A stretch of 64,000 bases of DNA from Paenisporosarcina sp. FSL H8-0542 (GCF_038632915.1 NZ_CP152050.1:726501-790500), one strand, 5' to 3'; positions 34,712 through 44,774 are shown, numbered from the stretch's first letter. Made by a program: numbers and translations. Notes: a model not told the origin generated them from the sequence alone.

Positions 34712-35932
34712 ATGACAACAAATTCATTTTTACCTATATTGCTTGGATCAGATATGAATGCTTATGGAATGGCACGTGCTTTTCACGAAGCCTATGGTTT
34801 AAAGCCGCTAGTCCTTGGACGTATGAATTTATCCGCAACACAAGACAGCAAAATCCTGGATTTTCAGGTTATCCCGCGTTTAAATGAACAGGACGTATTC
34901 GTTCCGGCACTTATTAAAGTGGCGGGTGAACATACAGACAAAAAGCTTTTGCTCCTTGCATGTGGCGATGATTATGCAAAATTAATCATTAAAAATAAGG
35001 AGCAATTGCTGCCTTATTTCGCGGTTCCATATATTGATGAAAAATTAATGGATCGCATCGTTCTTAAAGAGAACTTCTATAATATTTGTGAGCAATACGG
35101 CTTTGCCTATCCTAAAACGTCACTATGCACATATGACACGAAGGATACGTTTGCAATTGACTTTATGTATCCAATCATCATTAAAGCATCAAACTCTGTA
35201 GCGTACTGGAATTGCTCGTTCCCTGGAAAGAAAAAAGTGTTTGTCGCACACGATGAAGCAGAAAAAAACGCCATTATCGAAGCGATCTATAGCTCATCTT
35301 ACAAAGATAATTTAACGATTCAGGAATTTATTCCTGGAGACGATTCCTACATGCGCGTGTTGAACGCATACGTTGGGAAAGATGGCGAAGTTAAGCTCAT
35401 GTCACTTGGAAATCCAATTCTCGAAGAACATTCTCCAGAAGGAATCGGGAGCTATGCGGCAATCATTAATACATTTGATGAGGCATTACTTGACCGAGTT
35501 CGTGTATTCCTAGAAGATATTGGCTACACAGGCTTCGCGAATTTTGATATGAAGCTGGATTTGCGTGATGGTGAATATAAACTGTTTGAAATCAACTTGC
35601 GAAATGGCCGCAGCAGTTACTATGTAACGGCAAGTGGACATAATTTGATGAAATACGTAGCAGACGATCATATGCTCAATATTCCACAAACATTGACGTA
35701 TGCGAAGGACAAGCACTTATGGATGATCATTCCTAAAGGTGTATTATTCAAATACGCACAAAACGAGCTGTTGAAAGAAGAAGCCAGGGAGTTAATTTCA
35801 GAAGGAAAAGTGACAAATCACTTATTCTACAAAGAGGATTTCAATCCGAAACGTTGGGCGAAATTGACGCTCAATAATTTGAATTACTATCGTAAATACA
35901 AAAAATACTTTAATAACAAAGGTTTGTCATAA
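34712..35932 (+). CDS. ATP-grasp carboxylate-amine ligase, probable D-aspartate ligase
   Basis: A 406-residue ATP-grasp protein. ATP-binding residues are in PIIIKASNS and TIQEFIPGDD, and the metal-binding end is FEINLRNGRSS. The immediate neighbour, 3 bases downstream, is an aspartate racemase, the same pairing as in enterococci, where the ligase adds D-aspartate to the lysine side chain of the peptidoglycan precursor. D-Asp or D-Glu cross-bridges are typical of Planococcaceae, so this is probably the cross-bridge enzyme. The ATG at 34712 is chosen by the family N-terminus; its ribosome binding site is weak. Confidence 0.8.
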   Translation: MTTNSFLPILLGSDMNAYGMARAFHEAYGLKPLVLGRMNLSATQDSKILDFQVIPRLNEQDVFVPALIKVAGEHTDKKLLLLACGDDYAKLIIKNKEQLLPYFAVPYIDEKLMDRIVLKENFYNICEQYGFAYPKTSLCTYDTKDTFAIDFMYPIIIKASNSVAYWNCSFPGKKKVFVAHDEAEKNAIIEAIYSSSYKDNLTIQEFIPGDDSYMRVLNAYVGKDGEVKLMSLGNPILEEHSPEGIGSYAAIINTFDEALLDRVRVFLEDIGYTGFANFDMKLDLRDGEYKLFEINLRNGRSSYYVTASGHNLMKYVADDHMLNIPQTLTYAKDKHLWMIIPKGVLFKYAQNELLKEEARELISEGKVTNHLFYKEDFNPKRWAKLTLNNLNYYRKYKKYFNNKGLS

Positions 35933-35935
35933 GTT

Positions 35936-36637
35936 ATGAAGACGAAAATATTAGGCATCATTGGAGGGGTAGGTCCCCTGGCCACTATGTTGCTTGGTGA
36001 AATGATTGTCAAACGCACGAAAGCGAAAACCGATCAACAGCATGTCAACATGGTGATTACCAATAATACGGCCATACCAGACCGTACAACATATATCTTA
36101 GATCGATCGAAAGCCAACCCAGTGCCAGTGATGATTTCCGATGCTACAAAACTGAAATCTATTGGTGCGGAAGTGTTGGCGGTTCCGTGCAATACTGCTC
36201 ACTCTTTTTATAAAGAGATTCAACAAGGAGCGGAAATTCCCGTATTGCACATGATTAACGAAACGGCAAAACGTGCAGCTCAAATTGGTGCCAAAAAAGT
36301 AGGAATTCTGGCAACAACAGGTACATTGACGGCTTCTGTTTACCAACTGGCTTGTAAAGAGAGTGGCATTCAACCGGTTGTACCCGATGAGGAAACTCAG
36401 AAACTGGTCATGTCAGTTATTTATGATGACGTCAAAGCTGGGCAACCTGTCGATTTTCTAAAATGGCAGCAAATCATCAATCAAATGAACGAATTGGGTT
36501 GCGATCATTTGATATTGGGCTGTACAGAATTATCGATTGTCAAAAAAGAACTGAATCTTGATGAAACTTATATTGATTCGCTGATGGTATTAGCTGAAAG
36601 TGCCATACTTGCATGCGGCTACGAATTGAATGATTAA
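35936..36637 (+). CDS. Aspartate/glutamate racemase family protein
   Basis: A 233-residue cofactor-independent racemase. The two catalytic Cys lie in VPCNTAH and GCTELS, the first with the Asn-Thr partner typical of aspartate racemases. GIIGGVGPLAT at the N-terminus is the family opening. It is translationally linked to the ATP-grasp ligase (3-base gap) and should supply its D-aspartate. A hairpin terminator follows. Confidence 0.87.
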   Translation: MKTKILGIIGGVGPLATMLLGEMIVKRTKAKTDQQHVNMVITNNTAIPDRTTYILDRSKANPVPVMISDATKLKSIGAEVLAVPCNTAHSFYKEIQQGAEIPVLHMINETAKRAAQIGAKKVGILATTGTLTASVYQLACKESGIQPVVPDEETQKLVMSVIYDDVKAGQPVDFLKWQQIINQMNELGCDHLILGCTELSIVKKELNLDETYIDSLMVLAESAILACGYELND

Positions 36638-36642
36638 ACATG

Positions 36643-36672
36643 CTCTGTCTCCTTCATGGGGACAGGGTTTTT
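36643..36672 (+). terminator. Rho-independent terminator after the racemase gene
   Basis: The stem CTCTGTC / GACAGGG with a C/G-rich inner part is followed by TTTTTATT. Confidence 0.78.
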
Positions 36673-36766
36673 ATTATGGGGAAAACGACTGAATATATCA
36701 GTAAAAGGTTGAAGATAGTGATTTGTGGTACACTAGGAGCATGTATTTATAAAGGTGGAATAACCC

Positions 36767-37918
36767 ATGACATTTATCGAAAACTTAAAACCAGAACTTC
36801 AAAATAAATGGAAATTTGAATATGAAATGCCTGTTCAGTCACAATTAATCCCTAGCATGCTGGAAGGAAAAGATGTGGTGGCACAATCGCCGACAGGATC
36901 AGGGAAAACTTTGGCGTATGTATTGCCGATATTGAATCAAGTGAATGGTGCCATTCAAAAAACACAAGCACTTATCGTTGCCCCTTCACAGGAACTATCC
37001 ATGCAAATCGTTGAAGTATTGCGAGAGTGGACTGCAGATACCGATATTACGGTTGCTCAACTAATCGGAGGAGCCAATATGGCTCGTCAATTGGAAAAAT
37101 TAAAGAAAAAGCCCACAATTGTTGTAGGAACACCGGGGCGTTTGAATGAATTAATGAAATCAAAGAAACTTAAATTGCACGATATACGACATATTGTTTT
37201 AGATGAGGGAGATCAACTATTGGCCCGTGAGCATCGTGGTATCATTAAAGCGCTTATCGATGGGTCTAATCATGACAGACAGATTGTGGTCGTTTCAGCA
37301 ACAATAACAGAAGAAATTGAGCTTGTTGCAAGCCGCATGATGAAAGAGCCGATTCGAATTCAAGTTAGTCATGAAGAATTGCCAGCACAAGGAAAAGTGG
37401 TCCATTCATTCGTCAAAGTAGAAGAACGAGATAAAACCGATTTATTGCGACGGTTGGCGCACGTAGAAGGCTTACGGGGTCTAGCATTTGTCAATAATTT
37501 AGATCAATTGTTGATGAAAGAAACGAAACTGAAATTCCGTGAAGCAAAAATAGTTGCCTTGCACTCAGATATGAAAAAAGAAGAACGTAAGCAGGCATTG
37601 GCTTCTTTCCGTAAAGGCGAAGTAAGCATACTGATCGCTACAGATATTGCAGCACGAGGTCTTGACATTGAAGGATTGACTCATGTCATTCACGTCGATG
37701 TACCGCACTCAATAGAACCTTATCTGCACCGTTCAGGTCGAACAGGCCGTGCTGGTGCTGACGGGGAAGTATTGTCTTTATTAACCTACACAGACGAAAA
37801 GAATTTTAAAAAATGGACGAAAGAATTGCCTTCAAAACCCGTTCAAAAGGTATGGGATCAAGGTAAATTGATTGAAGGGTCCTCAAAAACGGTGCAACAA
37901 AGGGGGAAAAAGAAATGA
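36767..37918 (+). CDS. yfmL: DEAD-box-type RNA helicase, YfmL-like
   Basis: A 383-residue minimal helicase. Motif I is SPTGSGKT, Ia APSQELSMQ, Ib GTPGRL, III SATI, V ATDIAARGLD and VI HRSGRTGRAG. Motif II reads DEGD rather than DEAD. Its short length and lack of a C-terminal RNA-binding domain match B. subtilis YfmL, which assists 50S ribosome assembly in the cold. Its stop overlaps the next start by 4 bases. The start follows AGGTGGAAT. Confidence 0.85.
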   Translation: MTFIENLKPELQNKWKFEYEMPVQSQLIPSMLEGKDVVAQSPTGSGKTLAYVLPILNQVNGAIQKTQALIVAPSQELSMQIVEVLREWTADTDITVAQLIGGANMARQLEKLKKKPTIVVGTPGRLNELMKSKKLKLHDIRHIVLDEGDQLLAREHRGIIKALIDGSNHDRQIVVVSATITEEIELVASRMMKEPIRIQVSHEELPAQGKVVHSFVKVEERDKTDLLRRLAHVEGLRGLAFVNNLDQLLMKETKLKFREAKIVALHSDMKKEERKQALASFRKGEVSILIATDIAARGLDIEGLTHVIHVDVPHSIEPYLHRSGRTGRAGADGEVLSLLTYTDEKNFKKWTKELPSKPVQKVWDQGKLIEGSSKTVQQRGKKK

Positions 37919-39144
37919 CATTTGAAGAGAAACTAGCCGAATATGCAGATTTGGCAGTTCGCGTTGGAATCAATGTCCAACCTGGTCAATATGTATTGAT
38001 AAATACAACGACTGATACCCTTGATTTTACGCGTTTGGTTGTGAAGAAATCATATGAAGCTGGAGCAAAGCGTGTCCATGTGAATTTCTCAGATGGACCG
38101 ATAAATCGTGCTTTTTATGAGTTGGCACCAGATTCCGCTATGCACGAATTTCCTGCATGGATGGTTACACAGCGTGAAGAATTGATCGATCAGCAGGGAG
38201 CTTTGTTGTGGATTGATGCAGAAGATCCTGATTTATTGGCTGGAATTCCTGCCAAACGCATTTCCGATCAACAAAAAGTGGCTGGCCGTGCATTGGAAAA
38301 ATATCGCGCTTCCGTCATGTCAGATAAAATTGCTTGGTCGATTGTAGCTATACCTTCAGAGATGTGGGCAGCCAAAGTATTCCCGGATTTGCCAAAAGAA
38401 GAGCAGTTATCCATGCTATGGGAAACGATTTTTAAAACCGTACGCATCGGAGATGGAACTGCTGTTGATCAATGGAAAACACATATCCGCGATTTGGAAG
38501 CCCGTGCAACAGCTTTAAATGATAAACGTTTCAAAAAAATTATTTATAAAGCACCAGGCACGGATTTGATAATCGAATTGCCGGATAAACATATTTGGAT
38601 GTCCGGTGCCAGCAGAACACCTAACAGAACAGCGTTTATTGCGAATATGCCGACTGAAGAAGTGTACACTGCTCCATTAAAATTTGGTGTAAATGGCTAT
38701 GTCCGTAATACTAAACCATTTGTATATCAAGGTAATATCATAGACAAATTTACGTTAACATTTGAAAAAGGAAAGATCGTGAAGGCTGAGGCTGAAGTAG
38801 GGAATGACTTATTGCAGCAACTCATTCAACATGATGAAGGCTCTGCTTATTTAGGGGAGTTGGCATTGGTACCTCATGAATCACCGATTTCATCTTCTGG
38901 AATTTTGTTCTACAACACATTATTTGATGAAAATGCCTCTAACCATTTAGCAATTGGCGAAGCGTATCCAACATGCGTTGAGGGTGCACGGGACTTAGAA
39001 GAAGCACAGCTTCGTGCTTTAGGATTAAATACATCAATCACTCATGAAGATTTCATGATAGGCAGTGCAGAAATGGACATTGATGGCGAATACGAAGATG
39101 GTACAAGAGAACCGATTTTCCGCAAAGGTAATTGGGCATTTTAA
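37915..39144 (+). CDS. M29-family aminopeptidase (AmpS/PepS-like), copy 1
   Basis: A 409-residue thermophilic-aminopeptidase-family enzyme with two cobalt/zinc ions per site. Ligand-bearing motifs are MPTEEVYTAP, YLGELALVPHESPI, NTLFDENASNHLAIG and HEDFMIGS. It is translationally coupled to yfmL (ATGA overlap) and followed 9 bases later by an SGNH hydrolase gene. A second, clearly divergent M29 copy is encoded at 51173-52405. Confidence 0.92.
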   Translation: MTFEEKLAEYADLAVRVGINVQPGQYVLINTTTDTLDFTRLVVKKSYEAGAKRVHVNFSDGPINRAFYELAPDSAMHEFPAWMVTQREELIDQQGALLWIDAEDPDLLAGIPAKRISDQQKVAGRALEKYRASVMSDKIAWSIVAIPSEMWAAKVFPDLPKEEQLSMLWETIFKTVRIGDGTAVDQWKTHIRDLEARATALNDKRFKKIIYKAPGTDLIIELPDKHIWMSGASRTPNRTAFIANMPTEEVYTAPLKFGVNGYVRNTKPFVYQGNIIDKFTLTFEKGKIVKAEAEVGNDLLQQLIQHDEGSAYLGELALVPHESPISSSGILFYNTLFDENASNHLAIGEAYPTCVEGARDLEEAQLRALGLNTSITHEDFMIGSAEMDIDGEYEDGTREPIFRKGNWAF

Positions 39145-39153
39145 GGTGATGTC

Positions 39154-40059
39154 ATGATTATCAAAAAACTAACTGTCGTGTTGTTCAGTCTGGGCCTGTT
39201 TTTAGTGCCATTACAGACAAGCGCTCAAGTAATTGGACCAGTTTCTTATGTGGCTCTCGGTGACTCACTTGCGGCAGGTCAAACCCCGACACGTGAGATT
39301 GATACTGGTTACAGTGATTTAATTGCCCAAGAAATTGCGAGAAATCAACCACTGGCCTTCTACTCAAAAGATTTGGCGTTCCCAGGATTTACGAGCGCTG
39401 ATGTGTTGAAGCGAGTCCAATCGAAAGAAGCAAAACCTTTGCTACAAAATGCAAATCTCATCACGATATCTGCTGGAGCAAACGATCTTCTGAGATTAAT
39501 AAAATCAGATGCAAAATCAGGTTCACTGTCATTTCAGCAAATCCCAGCAGACTATTCTTTGAACAATGTACGAAAGAATATGAAGACCATGCTTGCAGAG
39601 TTGAAAAAGATTGCACCAAAAGCGGAAGTGTATGTAATGGGTTATTATTTTGCCTATCCGCATGCTCGTGACTCACAAAAAGTCGGTACTGCGAAACAAC
39701 TGAATCGATTGAATCAAATTTTGGCAAACGTGGCAAAAGAAGCGGGTGTGAAATTTGTATCTGTGGAAACTGCATTTGGAGATCAAGCCACTGGCAAAGT
39801 ACCGAACCCTGCTGATGTGCATCCGAATGCTGAAGGATACAGAGCCATGGCTAACAGCTTCTTCAATGTCTATGCTAAAGGTGGCATGCAGGTATTGGCA
39901 GGGGAGATTCCTCCTGCAAATCCACTGAGCTTCGAACAGATTATGAAAGACCGTCAAGGAGCAAAGGCAACGGCAGCTGGAGATGAATCTGCCGCACTGC
40001 CATCATCATTTTTGGAAGAAGATTATATTGCCATATCTGAAATGAAAACGATGATATAA
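39154..40059 (+). CDS. Secreted SGNH/GDSL-type lipase or esterase
   Basis: A 301-residue protein with an N-terminal signal peptide (about 1-24). Block I is ALGDSLAAG (catalytic Ser), block III is SAGANDLL and block V is DVHPNAEGY (Asp/His). It should hydrolyse an ester outside the cell; the substrate is unknown. Last gene of the yfmL operon, with a strong terminator following. The start follows AAGGTGATG. Confidence 0.88.
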   Translation: MIIKKLTVVLFSLGLFLVPLQTSAQVIGPVSYVALGDSLAAGQTPTREIDTGYSDLIAQEIARNQPLAFYSKDLAFPGFTSADVLKRVQSKEAKPLLQNANLITISAGANDLLRLIKSDAKSGSLSFQQIPADYSLNNVRKNMKTMLAELKKIAPKAEVYVMGYYFAYPHARDSQKVGTAKQLNRLNQILANVAKEAGVKFVSVETAFGDQATGKVPNPADVHPNAEGYRAMANSFFNVYAKGGMQVLAGEIPPANPLSFEQIMKDRQGAKATAAGDESAALPSSFLEEDYIAISEMKTMI

Positions 40060-40099
40060 AAAAAGTTGGAACTCAGATTAATGAGTTCCAACTTTTTAT
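40058..40099. terminator. Bidirectional terminator after the SGNH hydrolase gene
   Basis: The stem AAAAGTTGGAACTCA / TGAGTTCCAACTTTT with a short loop and T-rich tail. Its end overlaps the stop codon of the converging 39-aa gene. Confidence 0.9.
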
Positions 40100-40215
40100 T
40101 TGCGTGGATATGTTATTGTTGTGGAGCGTTTTCTTGAATCCAATACTTTTTTTACGATTGGAATAATAATTGGCGCAAACTTTACAGCTGTCTTAACTAA
40201 GTTACCGATTCTCAT
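40096..40215 (-). CDS. Very small cationic protein of unknown function
   Basis: A 39-residue ORF with ATG 8 bases after ACAGGAGCG. It has an amphipathic hydrophobic stretch (TAVKFAPIIIPIVKKVLD) and a basic tail (SRKRSTTITYPRK). The net positive charge and single hydrophobic helix suggest membrane association. It is too short for standard screens; the good ribosome binding site and its placement just before the terminator are the support. Confidence 0.6.
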   Translation of the reverse strand: MRIGNLVKTAVKFAPIIIPIVKKVLDSRKRSTTITYPRK

Positions 40216-40276
40216 GTGTATCGCTCCTGTCAGTATTGTACATTAATTTAATTCCCGTAAAGAGCCCAAGGTAAAC

Positions 40277-40630
40277 CTATTGCAGTACTTTAATTCCTTG
40301 GATGATATTCCAGATCAATACAATAAGATAAAGAATACCATACACTGCAATAAACAAGAAAGGAAGTCCTGCAGTCAGGAAGTTAAATGATGTGCTAGGC
40401 TCTACAGTGCCATCAACTGTCGTGCTGAATACTGCGATTGAACCAATCACTAATACAATGAACCCGACAATTCCGAGCACCACGGGAATCAAGTGTGACA
40501 GAAGAGAGCGTTTCGCATGATACTTAACCTCAGCTGTCGGTGAAACGAAATATACGATTAATGGCAATAAGAATGGAGCGAATAAAATACTGAAATAACA
40601 CAAAGCGGATAATATACGTTGATTATCCAT
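40277..40630 (-). CDS. DUF4870 membrane protein
   Basis: A 117-residue protein with three to four hydrophobic helices. It has the DUF4870 features: N-terminal RILSALCYFSILFAPFLLPL, the cytoplasmic VKYHAKRSLLSHL box, and a C-terminal ILYLIVLIWNIIQGI helix. Function unknown. The start follows GGAGGAGT by 4-5 bases. Confidence 0.85.
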   Translation of the reverse strand: MDNQRILSALCYFSILFAPFLLPLIVYFVSPTAEVKYHAKRSLLSHLIPVVLGIVGFIVLVIGSIAVFSTTVDGTVEPSTSFNFLTAGLPFLFIAVYGILYLIVLIWNIIQGIKVLQ

Positions 40631-40687
40631 TAATACTCCTCCTTTAATGCTTACTGCCTTTAATACGTTACAACATTAATAGAGGTT

Positions 40688-41758
40688 TCAAATCAATGCA
40701 TATTTCGTTAAAATGTCTGCATATTGCTCAACGGATGATATCAATACATACTCTCCTGGTCCGTGCCAGTCGTCTCCGCTTGGTCCGAACTCAATTGCTC
40801 CAGCACCAGTTTTTGCATAGTAACGTGTATCCGCAGCTCCATGCTGCCCGAATAACACAGCCTCTTTTTGGGTTACTTGTGCTATAACACCAGCAAGAGA
40901 TTGAACAAAAGCATTATCTTCGGTTGTTGTAATGGCGGGTGTTTTACCGCCAGGTTTGACAATATTTTTGGGGTTAATAGATTGAGCAAGTTCAGTCATT
41001 TCTTCAATAATATCTTCCCATTTTTGTCCTGGAACAAAGCGAATATCGTAGTTAACTAGACATTCATCAGGTACGACATTATATCGATCGCCTGCCTGGA
41101 TTTTAGCCAAGTTAATGGAAGGATATTCGTAATATGGATTGCTTGCTTTCGTAAATGGTAGTGTCTTTAATTGTTCATTAAATTTAAAGGCTGCTTCAAT
41201 GGCATTCGTTCCTTCCCATGGACGGGATCCGTGGGCAGCTTTTCCGAACAAAGTGACATCCGCATGCAGAATTCCTTTCGATTGAACACTTAGTTTCAGG
41301 TGAGTTGGTTCTCCGCAAATGACAAAGTCACCTGAGCGACCAATTTCTACAAGATGACCGGATGTTTTACTTCCACCCGTTTCTTCATCCGTTACAATAT
41401 GTAAAACAATGCGTTGCTTAAGTTCTTCCCTTGCAGAATAAGTACGTCGGAACGCTTCCATCATGGCTGCCACTCCAGCTTTCATATCTGCGGATCCACG
41501 ACCATACAAGCGGTCGCCTTCGATAACGGGATTGAATTGCTCGATTTTTCCAGGTACTACATCCACATGGCCATTCCATACGATGGTTGTGGGACCTTGT
41601 CCGATTTCAGCGTGAATCATCAATCGGCCTTCATTTTCAAGAACTTCATGTGTGATTTCATGACTATCGAGCCATTTTGAACAAAATCGAAGTGCTTCAT
41701 TGGCACCTTCTTCTGTATCACTTTTAATTGCTACCAAATTTTTCAATAACTCGATCAT
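40688..41758 (-). CDS. M20-family peptidase/deacylase (ArgE/DapE-like)
   Basis: A 356-residue zinc hydrolase. Metal ligands are in GHVDVVP, GRGSADMKAG (bridging Asp), TDEETGG (catalytic Glu and ligand) and CGEPTH, with HGAADTRYY towards the C-terminus. The dimerisation domain is present. It belongs to the ArgE/DapE group that removes acyl groups from amino acids; the substrate cannot be read from context. The ATG at 41758 follows GAGGATG. Confidence 0.88.
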   Translation of the reverse strand: MIELLKNLVAIKSDTEEGANEALRFCSKWLDSHEITHEVLENEGRLMIHAEIGQGPTTIVWNGHVDVVPGKIEQFNPVIEGDRLYGRGSADMKAGVAAMMEAFRRTYSAREELKQRIVLHIVTDEETGGSKTSGHLVEIGRSGDFVICGEPTHLKLSVQSKGILHADVTLFGKAAHGSRPWEGTNAIEAAFKFNEQLKTLPFTKASNPYYEYPSINLAKIQAGDRYNVVPDECLVNYDIRFVPGQKWEDIIEEMTELAQSINPKNIVKPGGKTPAITTTEDNAFVQSLAGVIAQVTQKEAVLFGQHGAADTRYYAKTGAGAIEFGPSGDDWHGPGEYVLISSVEQYADILTKYALI

Positions 41759-41895
41759 GTAACTTCACATCCTCAATAAATTTTTATATTCAGTATACTA
41801 CCGCTGTTCCAAAAGTCACAGAACTAACGAAACCCTCTTGCTTCTCTTTCCCTCTTTGGTTACAATTAACCCGTAATATCAAAATTAGATGTATT

Positions 41896-41987
41896 TACCA
41901 CAAGGGGAGCCTGTAATGGCTGAGAGTGAGCGAGGAACGTTCTAACCCTTTGAACCTGTAAGTTAATGCTTGCGCAGGGATGTGGAT
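41896..41987 (+). ncRNA. TPP riboswitch (THI-box)
   Basis: All conserved segments are present: GGGGAGC, GGCTGAGA, ACCCTTTGAACCTG, TTAATGC and GCGCAGGGA, closed by P1 (CCACA / TGTGG). It precedes an intrinsic terminator and thiT, so thiamine pyrophosphate should switch transcription off. Confidence 0.95.
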
Positions 41988-41999
41988 AGAAACCGACTC

Positions 42000-42037
42000 C
42001 AACGACGTCAGGCTCTGTCCCTGAGGTTGTTTTTTTA
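42000..42037 (+). terminator. Riboswitch-controlled terminator (expression platform) of thiT
   Basis: A CAAC...TCAGG / CCTGA..GTTG hairpin followed by seven T lies between the TPP riboswitch and thiT. Confidence 0.8.
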
Positions 42038-42092
42038 TGGTTTTTTCACCCTGACATGCGATTTGCAGTACATCGCAAAAGGAGGAAGCAAG

Positions 42093-42662
42093 ATGAATCG
42101 AAGTAAGTTGTTATTATTAATTGAAGTGGCTATTTTTGCAGGAATCGGATTGGTATTGGATATGCTTTCTATTAACTTATGGTTCCAGGGCGGATCTATT
42201 AGTCTTGTCATGGTACCAATCGTATTGATGGCTATTCGATGGGGGCTTGCGGGAGGTTTGAGCACGGGTCTGATTATTGGGGTCCTTCAAATTTTAGCGG
42301 GAAGAGCTTATATTTTAACTCCTGCCCAAGGTTTCCTGGATTATTTCGTAGCGTTCACAGTTGTTGGCTTAGCAGCACTTGTCAGACATAAAGTAATACA
42401 AGCAAAAAATGAGCAGCGTAAAGGAAAAATGATTACTTATATCGTATTGGGAGCTGTTTTTGGTGGGCTCTTCCGGTTCTTTACACACGTAATCGCAGGA
42501 GTTATTTTCTTTTCAGAAGCTGCAGAAGGCAAGAACGTTTGGATTTATTCGCTCGTATATAACGGCGGTTATATGATTCCTTCCATTATTTTGACAGCAA
42601 TTGTGTGCTCCATCATTTTCGTTGCTGCACCACGTTTGATTGAACATCGCAATAACGTTTGA
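42093..42662 (+). CDS. thiT: ThiT, substrate-binding S component of the thiamine ECF transporter
   Basis: A 189-residue membrane protein with six helices. It carries the ThiT features WFQGGSISLVMVPI and GLFRFFTHVIAGVIFF, residues that form the thiamine pocket. ThiT works with the general ECF module (EcfA1, EcfA2, EcfT), encoded elsewhere. Control by the upstream TPP riboswitch fits exactly. The ATG at 42093 follows AAAGGAGG; longer in-frame starts would run through the riboswitch region. Confidence 0.93.
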   Translation: MNRSKLLLLIEVAIFAGIGLVLDMLSINLWFQGGSISLVMVPIVLMAIRWGLAGGLSTGLIIGVLQILAGRAYILTPAQGFLDYFVAFTVVGLAALVRHKVIQAKNEQRKGKMITYIVLGAVFGGLFRFFTHVIAGVIFFSEAAEGKNVWIYSLVYNGGYMIPSIILTAIVCSIIFVAAPRLIEHRNNV

Positions 42663-42748
42663 TTTATAGGTGTGTCTTTATTGAGTGGAATCATCAATGT
42701 TGGTAGCGAGTGGACAGAATTCGTTTTGAATGAACAAAAACCACGTTA

Positions 42749-42770
42749 AAACCCTGTATGGGTTGTTTTT
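42749..42770 (+). terminator. Weak terminator after thiT
   Basis: A short stem (AAACCC / GGGTT) with a loop of four bases and a T-run, 87 bases after the thiT stop. Confidence 0.6.
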
Positions 42771-42898
42771 AAAATTCGGCTGATGACGCAATTCCTCTAT
42801 TGCGCATACTTTACTAGAGGTTTACCAAATGTTCAGAATGATTTTGGTAAATGGGAAAGCATCTTTTCTTGTGGTATAGTATGGGGTAGATAATTTGA

Positions 42899-43669
<771 letters not shown>

Positions 43670-43676
43670 ATAATGC

Positions 43677-43719
43677 GAAAGACCAACTGCTATGAACGCG
43701 CAGTTGGTCTTTTTTTAAT
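43677..43719 (+). terminator. Rho-independent terminator after map, overlapping the converging tspO end
   Basis: The stem AAAGACCAACTGC / GCAGTTGGTCTTT is followed by T residues. The last codons of the converging TspO gene lie inside it. Confidence 0.88.
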
Positions 43720-44430
43720 AAATAGGATGCCCGCTAGCATGACTGCACATAAGAAAAGAGCAGCTGTAGAGACAAGAAGTTCTTCGAAACCATTTCGGAC
43801 CGCAATTCCGATATAAGCCCAAATAAAGACAAATACATAAGCGATATCAAAATGGTGGAATCGAATATGTAGTGCGAGTGCTGTTCCAACAGTCATCATG
43901 ATGACTGCCCATAGGGGGTCACTCAATCCCCAGCCATTCCACTGATATAGAGTTAGGACATAACTAATATTCGTAATCGTTGCAACACTGATCCATCCCA
44001 AATAAATTGATATTGGAAAGCGACCAGTAAGAAGGTTATCGGATACTGGATAAGTACGATAAAGTAAAGTTAGTGTAATTAGGTATGCAATCATCACGAC
44101 AACCGTAAATAAGAAATATTCATAATGCCATAAATAAATCCATGCCACATTAAAAATGCAACTGATGATAAACAGATTTGAGCGCTTTATATAGGTTGCA
44201 TCTATATCTTTACTCCTCTTCCACATACCTACCAACCAAATGAGCATCAATACATAAATAACGGACCAAATTGAAAATACATAGCCGGCCGGTGTAAATA
44301 GTACAGGAAGACGATTGGAAATTTCACCAGTTGTTTGATTGTTAAGTGGTAAAATATTTGCCAATGCATTGATGATAACCACACCAATCAGTGCGATGAC
44401 CATTAGTGCGAAACGAACCACAGCATTCAC
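43690..44430 (-). CDS. TspO/MBR-type tryptophan-rich membrane protein
   Basis: A 246-residue membrane protein with about seven helices. The segments LFTPAGYVFSIWSVIYVLM, NVAWIYLWHYEYF and YLGWISVATITN match bacterial TspO-like proteins with a C-terminal extension. TspO proteins bind tetrapyrroles and respond to stress. The ATG at 44430 follows AGGAGGTGA. Its 3' end is shared with the terminator of map. Confidence 0.82.
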   Translation of the reverse strand: MNAVVRFALMVIALIGVVIINALANILPLNNQTTGEISNRLPVLFTPAGYVFSIWSVIYVLMLIWLVGMWKRSKDIDATYIKRSNLFIISCIFNVAWIYLWHYEYFLFTVVVMIAYLITLTLLYRTYPVSDNLLTGRFPISIYLGWISVATITNISYVLTLYQWNGWGLSDPLWAVIMMTVGTALALHIRFHHFDIAYVFVFIWAYIGIAVRNGFEELLVSTAALFLCAVMLAGILFIKKRPTARS

Positions 44431-44499
44431 CTCCTATACATTAGTATAACGTCAGTCCAAAGCAACAACAAATTTCTATTTACCAAAACTCTCTGTAAA

Positions 44500-44723
44500 A
44501 TGAAGTTTAAAAGAATGAAGGTCTCTGGATTGACAGAATTTGTCACGGCTGCTGAAGAAATGTTGAACAGGCTCCGTGGTTTATCGTTGAAGCGAATAAT
44601 AAGAAATATGCACGCAAGGTTGTTTTAAAAAGAATTCTGGAACATATTATGCAAGTGTGCATTGAAAAAGGCATACCCATTGCAAAACTACAGAACGATG
44701 TTTCGCAAGGCGAAGAAGCATGA
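44500..44723 (+). pseudogene. Remnant of a polyphosphate kinase 2 (PPK2) gene, C-terminal end
   Basis: In one frame from 44500 the sequence reads FKRMKVSGLTEFVTAAEEML. A frame change then gives QAPWFIVEANNKKYARKVV and EKGIPIAKL, ending at TGA 44721-44723. These are the characteristic final blocks of PPK2 (KVSGLTE, PWFIVEANDKKYAR). A small deletion and frameshift separate them, and the kinase core is absent. It lies directly upstream of pepF. Confidence 0.8.
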
Positions 44724-44774
44724 TATAATAGTGTAGTGTTTTCAGAAAATTTAGAAAGACATGGGGGAAAGATA

